Assembly: GCA_019752045.1 (NCBI GenBank)
Contig: JAIEMP010000001.1
Coordinates: 62,001 to 126,000, forward strand
Length of the DNA stretch: 64,000 nt
Direction of reading: 5' to 3'
DNA from: Chitinophagaceae bacterium
GTDB taxonomy: Bacteria; Bacteroidota; Bacteroidia; Chitinophagales; Chitinophagaceae
The notes below the pieces were generated by a model that was not told where the DNA came from, did not search any database, and saw only the letters and a list, made by a program, of their open reading frames with translations. A program made the translations under genes and the position numbers. The first letter of the stretch is position 1. Every line of letters begins with the position of its first letter. Of this stretch, positions 17,314 to 25,395 are shown one piece after another.

Positions 17314-17835
17314 TTACCTGATACCAATACCCACTTTTACCACAATCGAGTTAGATGAACCGGGAGAATTGATCCGCTTGATGGCATCGTAATGAATACT
17401 GGCCTGCAGTTTTGAAATATGCAAACCCGCCCCCACATCATAAATAAATCTCGATTCTCTTGCAATAAGCTCCGCATCTTTTACAAGACCTGTACCCAGG
17501 TTACCGGTTACAAAAAACTGTTGCACGGGATAAAACCGTACACCAGCTTTTAACGGAATCATAGTAATGTTTCCATAGTTGTAATAAATTTCAGGATAAG
17601 CAGGATCGGCAGCAAAGGATTGGTAACCGATGGTGCCCGTTAAATATACATTCGATGCTACAGCAAAACCGGCCAAACCCTCTACACCCAGCACACTCCT
17701 GTATCCGTTTCTGAAATCGCCCACAGGCGTACCAATAATAAAATTACCGCCAAACAAGGTTTTGCCTTTTTGTGCATTCACCAATGATGGGCTAAAAAAA
17801 ATCAGCAGCAGAGAAAACAGAAAAAATTGTTTCAT
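17314..17835 (-). CDS. Small outer-membrane beta-barrel protein, paralogue 1
   Basis: 173 residues from the ATG at 17835, which begins a proper signal peptide (MKQFFLFSLLLIFFSPSLVNAQ); the longer frame has an implausible 29-residue leader. The mature part has alternating strands: GGNFIIGTPVGDFRNGYRSVLGVEGLAGFAV, LTGTIGYQSF, MIPLKAGVRFYPVQQFFVTGNLG, SRFIYDVGAGLHI and a final KVGIGIR, the eight-strand porin-like pattern. About 40% similar by eye to the next gene. The stop is only three bases from the stop of the response regulator (convergent). Confidence 0.78.
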   Translation of the reverse strand: MKQFFLFSLLLIFFSPSLVNAQKGKTLFGGNFIIGTPVGDFRNGYRSVLGVEGLAGFAVASNVYLTGTIGYQSFAADPAYPEIYYNYGNITMIPLKAGVRFYPVQQFFVTGNLGTGLVKDAELIARESRFIYDVGAGLHISKLQASIHYDAIKRINSPGSSNSIVVKVGIGIR

Positions 17836-17936
17836 ACAATAGTTTTCCATCCATTTGCCAAATCTGTACCAAACTGAACTATTTGCTGCTTTTGAATTTT
17901 CTTTAACAACCTGTACGGTCATAAACAGTCGCTACA

Positions 17937-18443
17937 TTACTTCAATGCAATACCGAATTTTAACTGAATGCTGGCAGAAGCACCGCTGTTGTTTTTTCGC
18001 TGCCATGCATCATAATGCAAACTCATTTGTCCTAATAATAAATGCAGCCCCACCCCTGCATCGTACATAAAATTTGCTTGCCGTGATTCCATTGATTCAT
18101 CTTTCAAAAAACCATAGCCCGCATTACCGGTAATGAAAAGCCGTTTGGTTGCATACACCCGTAAACCTGCTTTTAACGGGATCACTGTAATTTTTCCGAA
18201 CGTGTTGGAGCTAACAGGTTTGTACGATGTGTACCCAACCGTACCTAAGAAATAGATTTTGCTTATCCCGATTCCTCCAGACGCTTCAATACCTGTAGCA
18301 CTTTTATAGCCGTTTTTAAAATCGCCATTAGGAAAACCAAACAGAATATTACCGCCAAAAAAGGAGTTGCTCTTTTGTGCTGTTGCAGGCAGTACAGCCA
18401 GCATACAAAAACAGACAAATTGTGTAAGAATGAATTTTGACAT
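17937..18443 (-). CDS. Small outer-membrane beta-barrel protein, paralogue 2
   Basis: 168 residues. Signal peptide ends PATAQ. Shares with the downstream paralogue the blocks FFGGNILFGFPNGDFKNGYKSATGIEASGG, FLGTVGYTSY, VIPLKAGLRVYATKRLFITGNAGYGFLKDESM, YDAGVGLHLL, SLHYDAWQRKNN-SGASASIQLKFGIALK. Same orientation, 101 bases between the two, so a tandem duplication. Function unknown; probably an eight-strand barrel in the outer membrane. Confidence 0.78.
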   Translation of the reverse strand: MSKFILTQFVCFCMLAVLPATAQKSNSFFGGNILFGFPNGDFKNGYKSATGIEASGGIGISKIYFLGTVGYTSYKPVSSNTFGKITVIPLKAGLRVYATKRLFITGNAGYGFLKDESMESRQANFMYDAGVGLHLLLGQMSLHYDAWQRKNNSGASASIQLKFGIALK

Positions 18444-18524
18444 ATAAATAGTTTAAATAAAAGTAGCATCTTTACGAGCGGTAGAAATACCCTCTAACAC
18501 GTAATACAGATTAATAAAAAACGC

Positions 18525-18929
18525 ATGCTTTCTAAAAAAACGCAATACGCATTTCAGGCACTTTCTTACATGGCACAGCAGCCGGGAAACGATCCTATTT
18601 TAATTGCCGATATTTCAAAAAAGAAAAAAATACCGCTCAAGTTTCTGGAAAATATTTTGCTGCTGATGCGTAAGGATGGTATTCTTGAAAGTAAGAAAGG
18701 AAAAGGCGGTGGATATTATTTTAAAATGAAACCAACGCAGATTGTATTGGCAAGAGTGATCCGTTTACTCGATGGCCCCATTGCACCGCTCTCCTGTGTG
18801 AGTCTGCATTTTTACGAACGCTGCCGCAATTGCGATGAGAAACATTGCGGCCTGCACGACATGATGGTGAAAGTGAGAGACGCCAATTTAAAAATTCTGG
18901 AAAAGAAAACCGTTGCAGATATTTCCTGA
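18525..18929 (+). CDS. Rrf2-family transcriptional regulator with Cys cluster
   Basis: 134 residues. Winged-helix start MLSKKTQYAFQALSYMAQQ, IADISKKKKIPLKFLENILLLMRKDGILESKKGKGGGYYF is the Rrf2 DNA-binding core. The C-terminal region carries CVSLHFYERCRNCDEKHCGL: four Cys with C-x8-C-x2-C-x4-C spacing, which could hold an Fe-S cluster as in IscR/NsrR, although the spacing differs from both. It overlaps the next gene (TGATG). No isc/suf genes are near, so the sensed signal cannot be assigned. Confidence 0.9.
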   Translation: MLSKKTQYAFQALSYMAQQPGNDPILIADISKKKKIPLKFLENILLLMRKDGILESKKGKGGGYYFKMKPTQIVLARVIRLLDGPIAPLSCVSLHFYERCRNCDEKHCGLHDMMVKVRDANLKILEKKTVADIS

Positions 18930-19201
18930 TGTTGAAAACAGTTTCTATACTTGTTAGCGGAAAAGTGCAGGGCGTGTGGTACAGAAAATACACACTGGAT
19001 AAAGCTGTTGAACTGAAACTGACCGGCTTTGTAAAAAACCTGCCTGATGATACGGTATATATTGTTGCAACAGGAACTGCAGAACAACTACAAGAACTGG
19101 TAACGTGGTGTTGGATGGGATCTCCTAAAAGCAAGGTGAGTGCTGTTGTTGTGGAAGAAAGGGGGTTGATGAAGTTTGATGGGTTTAGGATTGAGAGGTA
19201 A
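18929..19201 (+). CDS. acyP: Acylphosphatase
   Basis: 90 residues from the ATG that overlaps the Rrf2 stop by one base. Hydrolyses acyl phosphates in the cytoplasm. The signature is complete: ILVSGKVQGVWYRKYTLDKA holds the phosphate loop and catalytic Arg, and LTGFVKNLPDDTVYIVATG holds the catalytic Asn. The C-terminus FDGFRIER matches the family's final strand. One start-codon option upstream of the overlap would add unrelated residues. Translational coupling to an Rrf2 regulator is uncommon. Confidence 0.92.
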   Translation: MLKTVSILVSGKVQGVWYRKYTLDKAVELKLTGFVKNLPDDTVYIVATGTAEQLQELVTWCWMGSPKSKVSAVVVEERGLMKFDGFRIER

Positions 19202-19399
19202 GAAGAAATTTATTTTATAAAAAAATGTTATCCTGAATAAAAGACAATTTGTATTTATAATCATTGTAAATCAATAGAAAACTATACAAGAAGGTGTGTA
19301 TATTTAAGAGTAAGGCGCAATTTGTGGACACACTCTAATACTCAAAGATTTGACCTAAATATCTTAGCAAATTTTTACTAACTTTTCATTCAAGAACCT

Positions 19400-19407
19400 T
19401 AAATTTG
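19400..19407 (+). promoter_or_regulatory. -7 box TAAATTTG for the restriction-modification genes
   Basis: Exact TAnnTTTG match ending 15 bases before the methyltransferase ATG. The region upstream is very AT-rich and contains nothing else I can support. Confidence 0.45.
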
Positions 19408-19422
19408 CTCAAACACTTTACA

Positions 19423-20397
19423 ATGGAAAAAATTCGCTTTATTGACCTGTTTTGTGGCATCGGTGGCTTTCGTGTTGGTATGGACCAAGCCTGTATTGAA
19501 AACGACCTGATTCCAGAGTGTGTTTTTTCATCGGACATTGACACCTATTGCAAGGATTCATACGAGGTAAACTTTGGACACAGACCCACAGGAGACATAA
19601 CCAAAGTTGACCCTAAAACAATTCCGAACCACGACATTCTATTTGCAGGTTTTCCTTGCCAACCTTTCAGCATTATTGGACAAATGAAAGGTTTTGACGA
19701 CACAAGAGGAACTTTGTTTTTTCATATTGCAAACATTATAAAAGAAAAGAAACCAAAAGCATTCGTACTTGAAAATGTAAAGCAATTGGTAGGACACAAC
19801 CAAGGGCAGACACTTAAAGTTATAATCAAAACTTTGCAAGACTTAGGTTATCATGTTCAATACACAGTTTTAAATGCTTTAGATTACGGCTTGCCTCAAA
19901 AAAGAGAAAGGGTTTTAATTGTTGGACACAAAGACCCAATTATGTTTTCTTACCCTTCACCAGTTAGACCGTTTAAACCATTGAGTGAAATCTTAGAAAA
20001 GAAAATTGACAAAAAGCATATTGCATCGGACTACATCAAACAGAAACGAAAAGAGTCACACACATCAGCATACAAACTTTCCATTTGGCATGAAAATAAA
20101 GCAGGTAATATTTGTTCTTATCCTTATTCATGTGCTTTAAGAGCAGGAGCATCATATAACTACCTTCTTGTAAATGGTGAACGCCGTTTGACACCACGAG
20201 AAATGTTTCGCCTCCAAGGGTTTCCCGACACTTATAAAATTATAGCAAACGATACACAAGCAAGAAAGCAAGCTGGTAACGCAGTTCCCGTAAACATGGT
20301 GAAGGCTGTTATTTTAAAATTATTGCCGTATGTTGCAACAACTCTTGACATGACAAACGTATTAAGGGAATACGAAGTAGAATATAACAGCAAATAA
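19423..20397 (+). CDS. DNA (cytosine-5-)-methyltransferase of a type II system
   Basis: 324 residues from ATG 19423 (MEKIRFIDLFCGIGGF). All C5-MTase motifs are in order: I IDLFCGIGGFRVG (AdoMet loop), II/III region, IV FAGFPCQPFSIIGQ with catalytic Cys79, VI VLENVKQLV, VIII QKRERVLIVG, IX with LTPREMFRLQGFP, and X GNAVPVNMVKAV. The target-recognition region (about 205-265) is short. It protects host DNA from the endonuclease encoded by the overlapping downstream gene (TAATG). The pair is AT-rich relative to flanking core genes, consistent with transfer. Confidence 0.93.
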   Translation: MEKIRFIDLFCGIGGFRVGMDQACIENDLIPECVFSSDIDTYCKDSYEVNFGHRPTGDITKVDPKTIPNHDILFAGFPCQPFSIIGQMKGFDDTRGTLFFHIANIIKEKKPKAFVLENVKQLVGHNQGQTLKVIIKTLQDLGYHVQYTVLNALDYGLPQKRERVLIVGHKDPIMFSYPSPVRPFKPLSEILEKKIDKKHIASDYIKQKRKESHTSAYKLSIWHENKAGNICSYPYSCALRAGASYNYLLVNGERRLTPREMFRLQGFPDTYKIIANDTQARKQAGNAVPVNMVKAVILKLLPYVATTLDMTNVLREYEVEYNSK

Positions 20398-21146
20398 TGG
20401 CAAAGCAATCACCAAAACTTAGGACTGTAAATAAATCTGTATCTGCATTCCCTTTAAATGAGTTCCCTAAAGATTTCCCGTTTCTTCTCGGCAAGGAGTT
20501 AATTTATTTGCTTGCATCAAAAGGCAAATCGGAATTAGAAGGTTCTGACTGGGAAAGTGTTTTTGCGTCCTGCATTGGTGCTTACTGGAAACCTTCTAAT
20601 GTTGGACTTGATGACGTCATTATTGGTAATACAGCTTGGGGAGCTAAGACGGTTAAAGCAACAAAGCCATCAACACAAAAAAAGGTTCGTCTAATTTCTG
20701 GTCGTAATTCACCAATTTATTCTTTTGGAGAACGCATAGACACAAAAGCAAATCCGAATACAGTTGGCAGCCTCATACTTGACATTTGGAATGAAAGAGT
20801 TTCAGCAATCCGAGAAAAGTTTAAGCATTTGAGAACTGTTGTACTTATTAAATCAAGCGACCTTTCAGAAGTGGTAGTTTTTGAATTTGAGACCATTCGT
20901 TATGACAACGAACTTTTTAAATGGGAATGGAACAAGAATAATAATCTTGTAGGCTACGAAAAAAAATCTGGTGACCATCGCTTTACATGGCAGCCACATG
21001 GTTCTCAATTTACCATCATTGAAGATGTTCCAGAAACAAGTCTTGTAATCAATATTAAGCAACCGAAAACCTTAGATAAAGAAAAAATTCTTACGGCACT
21101 TGGCTTTGACAAGTCATGGATTACAGTAACCCATAAACATGGCTAA
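20397..21146 (+). CDS. Putative type II restriction endonuclease
   Basis: 249 residues, translationally coupled to the methyltransferase by a one-base overlap. A likely PD-(D/E)xK-type centre is seen around residues 60-85: ESVFASCIGAYW, then GLDDVIIGNTAWGAKTVKA, i.e. Asp-x(8-10)-Ala-Lys with a preceding Glu/Asp. Later parts contain strands LRTVVLIKSSDLSEVVVFEFE and RFTWQPHGSQFTI. The function rests on the gene partner and this partial motif; the cleavage specificity is expected to equal the methyltransferase target but cannot be read. No similarity to a named enzyme is claimed. Confidence 0.75.
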   Translation: MAKQSPKLRTVNKSVSAFPLNEFPKDFPFLLGKELIYLLASKGKSELEGSDWESVFASCIGAYWKPSNVGLDDVIIGNTAWGAKTVKATKPSTQKKVRLISGRNSPIYSFGERIDTKANPNTVGSLILDIWNERVSAIREKFKHLRTVVLIKSSDLSEVVVFEFETIRYDNELFKWEWNKNNNLVGYEKKSGDHRFTWQPHGSQFTIIEDVPETSLVINIKQPKTLDKEKILTALGFDKSWITVTHKHG

Positions 21147-21571
21147 CAGTTTAGAACATTAAATTCAAAGCAGCCTTCAATGCGCCTTACATGAAATCTG
21201 TGTAAAAAACCAAATAATTTTTGATCTTTCTTACGGTTTAGCTATTCGCAACAATGTCTCTGCCTTTAAAAAAGCAAATGATTTGTACAAAAGATTGCGC
21301 AGGACATTGCGTTCTGTCATTTTGTTTTTCATAGATAAATGGAAATGATCCGTTTGATTTTTACTGCGCACCATACCCGTTATGCTTTAGAACAGGCGTT
21401 CATCTTCATCTGTTGGGAGGCAGTACTTAGAAAATCGAACATATCATTCACTTACTAACTGAAAATAAAAACAACTCAATAAATATTACAGAACACTGAC
21501 AATCAGCGAATTTTAAATAAACAATAATTCTCCTGTTTTACGATATGCTGTATTTTTACAAAAAAAAGATC
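21147..21571. other. Long intergenic stretch after the restriction gene
   Basis: About 425 AT-rich bases. No supported ORF, terminator or strong promoter box is seen. An ACAGTTTAGAAC at its left end and ATGCTTTAGAACAGG near 21388 look alike but are too short and diverged to be called a transfer boundary. Confidence 0.4.
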
Positions 21572-22012
21572 ATGCATACAACATTCAAACTGCCGTTAAA
21601 GAGTATAGTACGCTTCACTTTTGTTTTATGTATTGCAATAACGCTGCAATCCTGTGCAAAGAAATTAACGTTTCCGGTTTCTGTTGTTGTGCCCGCTGCT
21701 GAAGGCACTGTTAAAATAAAAAAAGACAAGAACAGGAACTATACAATTGATTTACGTTTAATAAGACTGGCAGACTCTAAGCGGTTAAGCCCTCCAAAAA
21801 ATATGTACATCGTTTGGATGGAATCAGAAACGAATGGAACAAGAAATTTAGGACAGCTGAAAACCTCCAGTGGTATGTTCTCTAAAACGTTAAAGAGTTC
21901 TTTAAAAACGGTATCTTCTTTTAAGCCCACCAAAATTTATATCACTGCCGAAGATGATGCCGGCATTCAGTATCCAAGTGGTCAAACTGTTTTGAGTACA
22001 GACAGTTTTTAA
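21572..22012 (+). CDS. Putative lipoprotein, family unknown
   Basis: 146 residues from ATG 21572 (MHTTFKLPLKSI); a nine-residue extension to 21545 is unlikely because the signal peptide begins after it. Lipobox ITLQSC at about residue 28. Mature domain is a predicted beta-sandwich with GTVKIKKDKNRNYTIDLRLIRLADSKRL, MYIVWMESETNGTRNLGQLKTSSG, and a final TKIYITAEDDAGIQYPSGQTVLST. The 'W-x-E...LG.L' pattern is that of small Bacteroidota surface lipoproteins of unknown role. It is followed by a strong bidirectional terminator. Confidence 0.7.
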   Translation: MHTTFKLPLKSIVRFTFVLCIAITLQSCAKKLTFPVSVVVPAAEGTVKIKKDKNRNYTIDLRLIRLADSKRLSPPKNMYIVWMESETNGTRNLGQLKTSSGMFSKTLKSSLKTVSSFKPTKIYITAEDDAGIQYPSGQTVLSTDSF

Positions 22013-22042
22013 TTTTTTTACCGGCATCTCATAAGCTATAAA

Positions 22043-22080
22043 AAAGAGGCCGTCTCGTTTATTATTGAGACGGCTTCTTT
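22043..22080. terminator. Bidirectional intrinsic terminator
   Basis: GCCGTCTC (22049-22056) and GAGACGGC (22067-22074) with A-rich left and T-rich right extensions that continue the pairing. It lies between convergent genes and can serve both. Confidence 0.85.
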
Positions 22081-22101
22081 TACATAAATATATTTCACTG
22101 A

Positions 22102-22521
22102 TTATTGTACAGGCTTACTGTTTAATGGCGCACCCACTGCAATATCGCAACGATGTCCGGGCATACCATGTGCAGGATTTTTTCCGGCAGCAGATGTAGT
22201 TACAGCAGGTGGATTGATCACCGGAACCGGTGCCTGTTGCGGAGCAGTTGCAGCAGCAGGTGCAGGTGCACTGTTTAAAGGCTCTCCTACTTTTATATCG
22301 CAACGATGACCGGGCATACCATGTGCAGGGTTTAATGCCACATTTCCTTTTGCAGGTGCTGCTGGCTGTTGTACAGGTTGCATAGGTGTGCTTGCTGCAG
22401 GTGTTGATGGCAGCGTTGCTGCAGGCGTTGTTGTTGATTGCTTTTCTTCTCCGCTTGCACATCCTGCTGCAAGAAATAGTATCAAGGCAGGTAATTGTTT
22501 GATATAATTCATGTGATTCAT
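22102..22521 (-). CDS. Lipoprotein with duplicated NPAHGMPGHRCDI motif
   Basis: 139 residues. Lipobox LAAGC near residue 21 (start could also be the ATG nine bases downstream). A low-complexity Pro/Ala/Thr linker separates two near-identical blocks, ALNPAHGMPGHRCDIKVGEPLNS and KNPAHGMPGHRCDIAVGAPLNS, each with two His, one Cys and one Asp. From memory the motif occurs as a single C-terminal block in small Bacteroidota proteins; a function is not known to me. The His/Cys content suggests metal or heme binding, but this is inference. No partner gene is adjacent in the same operon. Confidence 0.78.
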   Translation of the reverse strand: MNHMNYIKQLPALILFLAAGCASGEEKQSTTTPAATLPSTPAASTPMQPVQQPAAPAKGNVALNPAHGMPGHRCDIKVGEPLNSAPAPAAATAPQQAPVPVINPPAVTTSAAGKNPAHGMPGHRCDIAVGAPLNSKPVQ

Positions 22522-22545
22522 TTACTTACAAGGTAAATAAAAAAA

Positions 22546-22605
22546 GCCGGAAAGACGGGAAGACGGTGAGGATTGTATTCCTTCCCGACTTAACGCCTTA
22601 CCGGC
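22546..22605 (-). terminator. Hairpin unit 1 downstream of icd (distal)
   Basis: Nested stems GCCGG/CCGGC (22546-22550, 22601-22605) and CGGGAAG/CTTCCCG (22556-22562, 22581-22587). On the minus strand it runs into a TTTTTTTATTT tract, so it can act as an intrinsic terminator of icd. Near-copy of the unit at 22643. Confidence 0.65.
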
Positions 22606-22642
22606 AAATGATTGTGTTTGCTTTTTCATATCAATAAAAAAA

Positions 22643-22700
22643 CCGGGAAGACTGAAAGGGGGTGAGTATTTTATTCCTTCCCGACTTTCCGCCTTACCGG
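22643..22700 (-). terminator. Hairpin unit 2 downstream of icd (proximal)
   Basis: CGGGAAG (22644-22650) pairs with CTTCCCG (22677-22683), and a CCGG block follows at 22697. On the minus strand it ends in a T-run. Direct repeat of 22546-22605 with about 75% identity, giving two terminators in tandem. Confidence 0.65.
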
Positions 22701-22722
22701 CAACTGAAATATTCTTCCAGAA

Positions 22723-23955
22723 TTATCCCAACTTAGCTTTCAGGTTTACATCAATTGCATCCAGAAATTCTTCTGTATACAAATAATGCTCAGCATGATT
22801 TACTTTGTTACCATGAATACAAACCGCCAGATCTTTTGTCATCTTACCACTCTCTACAGTTTCAATACAAACTGCTTCCAGTGCATTTGCAAAATCAATC
22901 AACGGCTGGTTGCCATCTAATTTACCACGAAAAGCCAAACCTCTTGTCCATGCAAAAATAGATGCAATGGGATTTGTAGAAGTTGGACGACCTTTCTGAT
23001 GCTCACGGTAGTGACGTGTTACAGTACCATGTGCTGCTTCTGCTTCCATCGTTTTACCATCGGGTGTAACCAGTACCGACGTCATTAAACCAAGCGAACC
23101 GAAACCTTGCGCAACGGTATCGCTTTGCACATCACCATCATAGTTTTTACAAGCCCATACAAAATTACCGTTCCACTTCAATGCACTTGCCACCATATCA
23201 TCAATCAACCGATGTTCGTACACAATACCTGCAGCATCAAACTGTGCTTTGAATTCTTTTTGATAGATCTCTTCAAAAATATCTTTGAAACGTCCGTCAT
23301 ATTTTTTAAGAATGGTATTTTTTGTAGAAAGATACAACGGCCATTTTTTGCTCAACGCCATATTGAAACAGCTGCGTGCAAAACCCATAATACTTTCATC
23401 GGTATTGTACATACTCATGGCAACACCGTCGCCTTTGAAATTATACACTTCAAAAGTTTGCGGTTCGCCACCACCTTCCGGTGTAAAGGTCATGGTTAAT
23501 TTTCCTTTGCCTTTGAATACCGTATCGGTTGCACGGTACTGATCACCAAATGCATGACGGCCAACAATAATGGGCGCCGTCCAGTTAGTAACCAATCGTG
23601 GAATATTTTGAATAACGATCGGTTCACGAAAAACAGTACCATCTAAAATATTGCGGATAGTTCCGTTCGGGCTCTTCCACATTTGTTTGAGTTTGAACTC
23701 TTCTACACGTTGCTCATCGGGAGTAATGGTGGCACACTTAATACCTACACCAAATTCTTTGATGGCATTGGCTGCATCAATGGTTACCTGATCGTTGGTT
23801 TCATCTCTGTACTCAACACCCAGATCGTAATATTTAATATCCAGTTCGAGATAAGGAAGAATTAATTTCTCTTTAATAAATTTCCAGATGATCCTTGTCA
23901 TCTCATCGCCATCCAGCTCTACAACGGGATTGGCAACTTTAATCTTTGCAGCCAT
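22723..23955 (-). CDS. icd: NADP-dependent isocitrate dehydrogenase (eukaryotic-type, subfamily II)
   Basis: 410 residues. Oxidatively decarboxylates isocitrate to 2-oxoglutarate in the TCA cycle. The sequence is of the homodimeric, mitochondrial-like class: [15 protein letters not shown] at the start; [14 protein letters not shown]; the substrate-binding [19 protein letters not shown]; catalytic Tyr/Lys region; [10 protein letters not shown]; and [26 protein letters not shown]-terminal [17 protein letters not shown] with the NADP-binding His and Arg. Length agrees with the family (about 405-415). Aconitase, the preceding TCA step, is encoded 7 kb away. Confidence 0.96.
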   Translation of the reverse strand: MAAKIKVANPVVELDGDEMTRIIWKFIKEKLILPYLELDIKYYDLGVEYRDETNDQVTIDAANAIKEFGVGIKCATITPDEQRVEEFKLKQMWKSPNGTIRNILDGTVFREPIVIQNIPRLVTNWTAPIIVGRHAFGDQYRATDTVFKGKGKLTMTFTPEGGGEPQTFEVYNFKGDGVAMSMYNTDESIMGFARSCFNMALSKKWPLYLSTKNTILKKYDGRFKDIFEEIYQKEFKAQFDAAGIVYEHRLIDDMVASALKWNGNFVWACKNYDGDVQSDTVAQGFGSLGLMTSVLVTPDGKTMEAEAAHGTVTRHYREHQKGRPTSTNPIASIFAWTRGLAFRGKLDGNQPLIDFANALEAVCIETVESGKMTKDLAVCIHGNKVNHAEHYLYTEEFLDAIDVNLKAKLG

Positions 23956-24009
23956 CAGTTTAGTCGTTTAATGTGATAAATACAAAAGCGTTGCTGCTTT
24001 TGAGGAGAG

Positions 24010-24017
24010 CAAATATA
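24010..24017 (-). promoter_or_regulatory. -7 box TATATTTG for icd
   Basis: Minus-strand exact TAnnTTTG match ending about 54 bases before the icd ATG, a normal leader length. Confidence 0.5.
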
Positions 24018-24042
24018 ACTCTGTATCGTCAATTAATACTGC

Positions 24043-25278
24043 TTAATCTGCAAGCAGCGAACGGATAGTTCGGTAGAAATCTGCTTTAAACTCTGAATAA
24101 AAAGCACCAGTGCCTGGCCCGTAAAATCCATGGTGGATCTTTGATACATTTCCCTGCTTATCTAAAAAGATCGTAGTAGGAAACATACGAATAGCTGTTA
24201 GCTGGGGTAATGTTTTTTCAGTACGTTGTTCATCACTTGTGGTTGTTGGTGTAATCAACACCGGATATTGAATACCGAAACGGTTGATAAACTTTTGTAC
24301 ACTTGCTCTGGAACGATTGAAGTCTGTACTATATTCATACGCCAGTGCCACTACTTCAACTCCTTTGTTTTTATACTCTTTGTAAAAGCTGCTGAGGAAT
24401 TTACTTTCATCCATACAGTTGGGGCACCAGCTTCCCATAATTTGTATCACCACTACTTTATTTTTAAACCGTGCATCGTTGATGGAAACATTTTTTCCAT
24501 TCACATCTTTAAACGTGAAATTTAATTTAGTCTCGCCCGGTTTTAATTGTGTGAGTTGTGTAGTATCGGGCAATGCTGCCTGTTCATTTTTTGTTGCTCG
24601 CCATTTTTCAACTGGCACAGCACTGCTGTAATACATGCCGTTTTTTATTTCGTTGCCACTGATGGTTGCTGTAAATGAGTATGCATGACTCCCATCAAAA
24701 CAACTCAGATACAAACTGTCTCCGCTAACAACGCCTTCCAGAAAACGATAATCGCCACTTGGTGTTAAAAAAGTGCCGGTTAATGCTGAACCTTTTTGTT
24801 GAAAAACTGCAATGGCGGGGCGGTCGGTACCGTTGGGCCGTGTAAAAGCAACCTGCCATCTGCCGTTACTGTTTTCTGTTGCTGCTTTTGTAACCGTGAA
24901 CCTTTCTCTGTTACCATAAACAAATTCAACAGGAAACTCCAGCAATTTTAAACTGCCTGCTTTAAACCATTTGCCAACCAGCTTTCCATCTTTTTGTATT
25001 TGCAGCCGAAAGAACGATTCAAAGAAAGGCATTTCAATATTTACTGAATCGCCTTTTACTTTAATATCATCCACCAATAAACGCTCTGCTGCATTACGGA
25101 TAAACATTACCTGCTTTCCGTTCTTCAACTGCACTTCGGCATTAAAAATAATTTCAGCACCATCTTCACGAAAGATGGCTGCACGATACCAGCCTGTGCG
25201 GAGTTTACTTGCTGCTTGTGCAACTGTTGTTGTAGTGTAAAGAACAGCTACCGTTATTGAGAGTAAAAATTGCTTCAT
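24043..25278 (-). CDS. TlpA-like thioredoxin-domain protein
   Basis: 411 residues from ATG 25278 (MKQFLLSITVAVLYTTTTVAQA), preferred over the 8-residue longer frame because it begins the signal peptide. N-terminal 270 residues are a beta-rich periplasmic domain seen with TlpA proteins in Bacteroidota. The C-terminal 140 residues are a TlpA/AhpC-TSA fold: LKPGETKLNFTFKDVNGKNVSI, active site GSWCPNCMDESKFL (CxxC), cis-Pro region TTIFLDKQGNV and KIHHGFYGPGTG. It should reduce or exchange disulfides in the periplasm. It runs in the same direction as icd, 87 bases before it. Confidence 0.88.
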   Translation of the reverse strand: MKQFLLSITVAVLYTTTTVAQAASKLRTGWYRAAIFREDGAEIIFNAEVQLKNGKQVMFIRNAAERLLVDDIKVKGDSVNIEMPFFESFFRLQIQKDGKLVGKWFKAGSLKLLEFPVEFVYGNRERFTVTKAATENSNGRWQVAFTRPNGTDRPAIAVFQQKGSALTGTFLTPSGDYRFLEGVVSGDSLYLSCFDGSHAYSFTATISGNEIKNGMYYSSAVPVEKWRATKNEQAALPDTTQLTQLKPGETKLNFTFKDVNGKNVSINDARFKNKVVVIQIMGSWCPNCMDESKFLSSFYKEYKNKGVEVVALAYEYSTDFNRSRASVQKFINRFGIQYPVLITPTTTSDEQRTEKTLPQLTAIRMFPTTIFLDKQGNVSKIHHGFYGPGTGAFYSEFKADFYRTIRSLLAD

Positions 25279-25395
25279 ATAAATTCCTGATTTACCGATC
25301 ATGCTTGTTATTAAAAACGAAGCTGCAAGTTAACACTTGCAGCTTTCTTATATCGTCATAACTCTGACAGCTTCTGTGCAGAACTGTGAAGATTC

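Noticed and set aside
19400-21200. Possible mobile element carrying the restriction genes
   Set aside because: No transposase, integrase, direct-repeat target site or tRNA end is visible; only composition and gene content support transfer.
23107-23499. Plus-strand ORF of 130 residues over icd
   Set aside because: It is the antisense shadow of the isocitrate dehydrogenase gene and shows no family pattern.
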